Below, in pieces: positions 6,393-8,309 of a stretch of DNA of 8,309 bases. The notes beneath the pieces were generated by a model. The model saw only the letters and a program-made list of their open reading frames with translations, was not told where the DNA came from and made no database searches. This stretch comes from Casp-Chloro-G3 sp002816715. Lineage in GTDB: Bacteria; Chloroflexota; Dehalococcoidia; Lucifugimonadales; UBA3495. Every line of letters starts with the position of its first letter. Positions within the stretch are counted from its first letter, which is position 1. The DNA lies in the NCBI GenBank assembly GCA_027623815.1, contig JAQBUV010000094.1:1-8309 (forward strand), given 5' to 3'. The position numbers were made by a program, and so were the translations under genes.

Positions 6393-6448
6393 ACAAATAA
6401 AGCAAGTTTTAATTTTGGGACTGGTTCTTGCATTAAAGTGATGTTGGC

Positions 6449-6796
6449 ATGCCACAAGTTAACGAGTTCGTCTCCGGTGTTCTCGAGGTTCTCGCCCCGC
6501 TGGGAGATGTTAGAACTAGATCGATGTTCGGTGGGTACGGGATATTTCTCGACGGTTCAATGTTTGCGCTGATAACCCGGGACAATCGACTTTTCCTGAA
6601 AGCGGATGATATCAACCGACCGCAATTTGAGCAGCTTGATCTAGAACCTTTCGGCAATATGCCCTACTATGCTCCGCCACTGGACTCTCAAAAAGGGTGG
6701 CCGCAGATGGAGCCGTGGGCGCGTGGAGCGGTGGCAGCCTCAGAACGGGCCAAGTCGAGCAAGGGTTCTAGAGCAAATCGGAAGAACACCAGATAA
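6449..6796 (+). CDS. TfoX N-terminal-domain protein
   Basis: This small soluble protein has 115 residues. The TfoX/Sxy N-terminal domain covers about 1-95: SMFGGYGIFLDGSMFALI (25-42), RLFLKAD (47-53), then NMPYY (70-74). A basic Ser/Arg/Lys-rich tail (about 96-115) ends the chain. Full-length Sxy/TfoX, which activates competence genes with CRP in gamma-proteobacteria, is about 200 residues and has a second C-terminal domain that is absent here. The competence role cannot be transferred, and stand-alone N-domain proteins are mostly of unknown function. The ATG at 6449 is the only plausible start after the in-frame stop at 6434; no clear Shine-Dalgarno is seen, so expression may be low or leaderless-like. 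It converges on the CoA-transferase gene, 68 bases away. Confidence 0.85.
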   Translation: MPQVNEFVSGVLEVLAPLGDVRTRSMFGGYGIFLDGSMFALITRDNRLFLKADDINRPQFEQLDLEPFGNMPYYAPPLDSQKGWPQMEPWARGAVAASERAKSSKGSRANRKNTR

Positions 6797-6864
6797 CTCC
6801 ATCAGGTGGATGTTTTCCAGGGGAAGGGTATCACCCCGGAACTATGCTGACTTTGGGATGCCGG

Positions 6865-8079
6865 TTAGCCGGGAACTTCGTCGTAGTGGTCGGCGGTGCT
6901 GATCACGTTGTTCTCGTAGAGCGCCGCGATCTCTTCCTCCGAGAGACCCAGCAGGCCGCCCAGTACCTCTTGGTTGTGCTCGCCCACCCGGGGAGTTGAG
7001 CCAACCACGGCGGGGGTGCGGCTGAAGTGCCAGAAATCGCCCGACACGGCGATGCTGCCCGCCAGGAAGTCGGGGACTTCCACCATGGCCCGCCGTTCCC
7101 AGGGATGGGGGTCTTGCGCCGCTTGGGCAATGGTGTTCACCGGCGCGGCCACCACGTCGTGGTGGGTGAAGTGGGCAATCGCTTCCTTCATCGTCAGGTT
7201 GGCCAGTAACGCGCGCATGGCGTCCGTGACTATTGTTGCATTGTTGGCTCGCTCGTGGCGGGTGGTAAACCGGGAGTCTTCCAGCCAATCCGGCTTGCCC
7301 AGAGCGTTACAGACCCGGTGCCAGTGGTGCTGGTCTCCCGCTGAAATAAGCACCCAGCCGTCCTTGCAGGGGTAGGTGCCGCTGGGCGGCGCGGTGGACT
7401 CGCCACGATGCGGCTCGATGCCCGCGCCGTGATAGGCGGTTATGGGGATCTCGGTGTAGCTGTAGCCGGTGTCGGCCAGGCACACGTCCAGAGTCTGACC
7501 CTCGCCGGAGCGCTCCCGCTCGTGGATGGCGGCCAGGGTGCCGATGGCGGCGTGCAGGGCGGTGGTGCGGTCGATGATGGGAACGCCAGCCCGGATGGGC
7601 GGCATGCCCTCTTCGCCGGTGACCATCGCGATGCCCGACATGGTCTGTCCGATGGGGTCATACCCGATCTGGTCTTTGTAGGGGCCGAACTGTCCATAGG
7701 CCGACACGTTGACCATGATGATGCGGGGGTTTAGTTCCTTGAGCACGTCGTAACCGAAGCCCATGGTCTCAATAGTGCCGGGCCGGAAGTTCTGCAATAA
7801 CACGTCGGAAATCTTCACCAGCTTGCGCAAGACTTCCTTGCCCTCCTCTTTGCGCAGGTCAATACTCAAGCTCTTTTTGCCGCTGTTGTACTGTACCCAG
7901 TAGGCGCTTTGCTTGCGCACCCAGGGGGCATGGTAGCGGGTCTCTTCGCCGCCCAAGCGCTCAATCTTGATCACTTCGGCGCCCATTCGGGCCAATACCT
8001 GGGCACACCTTGGGCCAGCCTGATGCCGTCCAAGGTCAAGAACTCTAATTCCCTTCAGCGGGCCATTATCTTCAGGCAT
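6865..8079 (-). CDS. Class III (CaiB/BaiF) CoA-transferase
   Basis: The enzyme moves CoA between carboxylic acids through an enzyme-bound acyl-anhydride; the family includes formyl-CoA, carnitine and bile-acid CoA-transferases. The likely product has 404 residues, typical for the family. Features: LKGIRVLDLG at 8-17 (N-terminal Rossmann half), AQVLARMGAEVIKIE (26-40), YNSGKKSLSIDL (64-75), ENFRPG-like QNFRPG (96-101), AYGQFGPY (127-134), GVPIIDRTTALHAAIG (165-180) with D170 aligned to the catalytic Asp of formyl-CoA transferase, and a C-terminal GLSEEEIAALYENNVI (378-393). Acyl substrates cannot be read from the sequence. The frame is open up to 8214, but I choose the ATG at 8079: GGGGAG stands 9 bases upstream, the family homology starts about 8 residues in, and the longer part crosses a repeat and a candidate promoter. 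Confidence 0.95.
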   Translation of the reverse strand: MPEDNGPLKGIRVLDLGRHQAGPRCAQVLARMGAEVIKIERLGGEETRYHAPWVRKQSAYWVQYNSGKKSLSIDLRKEEGKEVLRKLVKISDVLLQNFRPGTIETMGFGYDVLKELNPRIIMVNVSAYGQFGPYKDQIGYDPIGQTMSGIAMVTGEEGMPPIRAGVPIIDRTTALHAAIGTLAAIHERERSGEGQTLDVCLADTGYSYTEIPITAYHGAGIEPHRGESTAPPSGTYPCKDGWVLISAGDQHHWHRVCNALGKPDWLEDSRFTTRHERANNATIVTDAMRALLANLTMKEAIAHFTHHDVVAAPVNTIAQAAQDPHPWERRAMVEVPDFLAGSIAVSGDFWHFSRTPAVVGSTPRVGEHNQEVLGGLLGLSEEEIAALYENNVISTADHYDEVPG

Positions 8080-8088
8080 ACTAAAAAT

Positions 8089-8094
8089 CTCCCC
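8089..8094 (-). promoter_or_regulatory. Ribosome binding site of the CoA-transferase
   Basis: On the minus strand GGGGAG ends 9 bases before the ATG at 8079. It favours this start over in-frame upstream ATG codons, which have no comparable site. Confidence 0.7.
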
Positions 8095-8111
8095 TCGCCG
8101 AGTATTGGCAA

Positions 8112-8140
8112 ATTTTACGACGACGCCCATTAAAGAGCAA
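8112..8140 (-). promoter_or_regulatory. Candidate sigma-70-type promoter of the CoA-transferase
   Basis: On the minus strand TTGCTC (8140-8135) is followed after exactly 17 bases by TAAAAT (8117-8112), which matches TATAAT at five of six positions. Transcription would begin near 8105, about 26 bases before the chosen ATG. The -35 matches only in its TTG. It lies inside the extended open frame, which independently argues for the shorter protein. Confidence 0.42.
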
Positions 8141-8165
8141 GTTGGGCATTCTATAGGGCTACCTG

Positions 8166-8190
8166 ACCGCTCGTCCTGAGCCTGTAGAAG
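8166..8190. repeat. Fragment of the dispersed repeat, copy B (CCTGAGC half)
   Basis: ACCGCTCGTCCTGAGC (8166-8181) is identical to 6365-6380 of copy A. The following CTGTAGAAG differs from copy A's TTGTCGAAG at two positions. The closing AGGAC arm is missing, so this is a decayed half. Confidence 0.7.
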
Positions 8191-8214
8191 AATAGCGGCC
8201 CGAATTGCACCCAT

Positions 8215-8301
8215 GGTTCTACCGGCTCACCCCTAACTGGCATCGGTTGTTTCTGCAAATGGGGAAAGACACTGTAGTTGAATCCTATCTGGTAGAATCC
8301 G
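8215..8301. repeat. Fragment of the dispersed repeat, copy B (GGTTC half), with distant inverted partner
   Basis: GGTTCTACCGGCTCACC (8215-8231) matches copy A's first arm (6335-6351) with three differences. GGTAGAATCCGCT (8291-8303) resembles copy A's second arm plus its continuation, with one inserted base. The two arms are 67 bases apart instead of 15. No gene is visible in 8215-8309 on either strand. Confidence 0.45.
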
Positions 8302-8309
8302 CTGACTAG

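Noticed and set aside
5946..6455. 169-codon minus-strand frame over the molybdoenzyme end and repeat copy A
   Set aside because: It includes the mistranslated repeat peptide and antisense of a conserved enzyme; no domain is recognised.
6797..6864. Possible shared terminator between the convergent TfoX-domain and CoA-transferase genes
   Set aside because: Only a short GGGG/CCCC pairing with a long loop and no U-tract; too weak to call.
8080..8214. 45-codon N-terminal extension of the CoA-transferase frame
   Set aside because: It crosses a dispersed repeat (giving a QAQDER peptide known from mistranslated repeats) and a candidate promoter; family homology and a good ribosome binding site support 8079.
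1..8309. A novel multi-gene defence, toxin-antitoxin or biosynthetic system
   Set aside because: The six genes are unrelated housekeeping or metabolic enzymes on alternating strands, with no integrase, nuclease, reverse transcriptase or toxin-like small gene pair.

Overview
The window reads as an ordinary stretch of bacterial chromosome: moderately GC-rich, densely coded, with six confident genes and short intergenic gaps that carry several small palindromic repeats. The gene set (a lipid-anchored PQQ-type sugar dehydrogenase, a sulfite-oxidase-fold molybdoenzyme, a class III CoA-transferase, a short TfoX-domain protein and a proline-tailed FtsH) together with the repeat families would suit an environmental Chloroflexota lineage such as Dehalococcoidia/SAR202 relatives. 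That assignment is an inference from gene content and remembered repeat types, not from a marker gene, and should be held loosely. I see no phage, transposase, CRISPR array, rRNA or tRNA, and no multi-gene defence or biosynthetic system.

Layout, left to right. Positions 1-44 are a perfect hairpin that directly abuts the stop codon of ftsH (45-2039, minus), a membrane AAA+ zinc protease. Its upstream gap (2040-2296) holds a good candidate promoter whose -10 sits inside a 24-bp palindrome, a short dispersed hairpin repeat and three 11-bp tandem repeats. Next upstream on the same strand is a lipoprotein PQQ-dependent glucose/sorbosone-type dehydrogenase (2297-3808, minus). A divergent intergenic region (3809-3977) separates it from the plus-strand genes.

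The plus-strand genes are an asparaginase-fold protein (3978-4988), a cytoplasmic sulfite-oxidase-like molybdopterin enzyme (5178-6290) and a small TfoX N-terminal-domain protein (6449-6796). The gaps between them contain a REP/BIME-like inverted pair of hairpins and a second palindromic repeat. A class III (CaiB/BaiF) CoA-transferase (6865-8079, minus) converges on the TfoX gene; its promoter region (8080-8309) holds a diverged, rearranged relative of the repeat at 6335.

The genes do not form an obvious pathway: the layout alternates strands, and each gene appears to have its own control or to be loosely co-transcribed. The most interesting points are enzymatic. The asparaginase keeps its catalytic residues but has lost the residues that hold the amino-acid substrate's alpha-amino group (the HGTDT motif reads HGTAT). 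The molybdoenzyme keeps the Mo-ligating cysteine but lacks the usual sulfite-binding arginine. Both are therefore likely to be mis-annotated for substrate by simple homology. Three of the six genes (asparaginase, molybdoenzyme, CoA-transferase) have over-long open frames, two of which run back through repeats; strong ribosome binding sites place the true starts further in.
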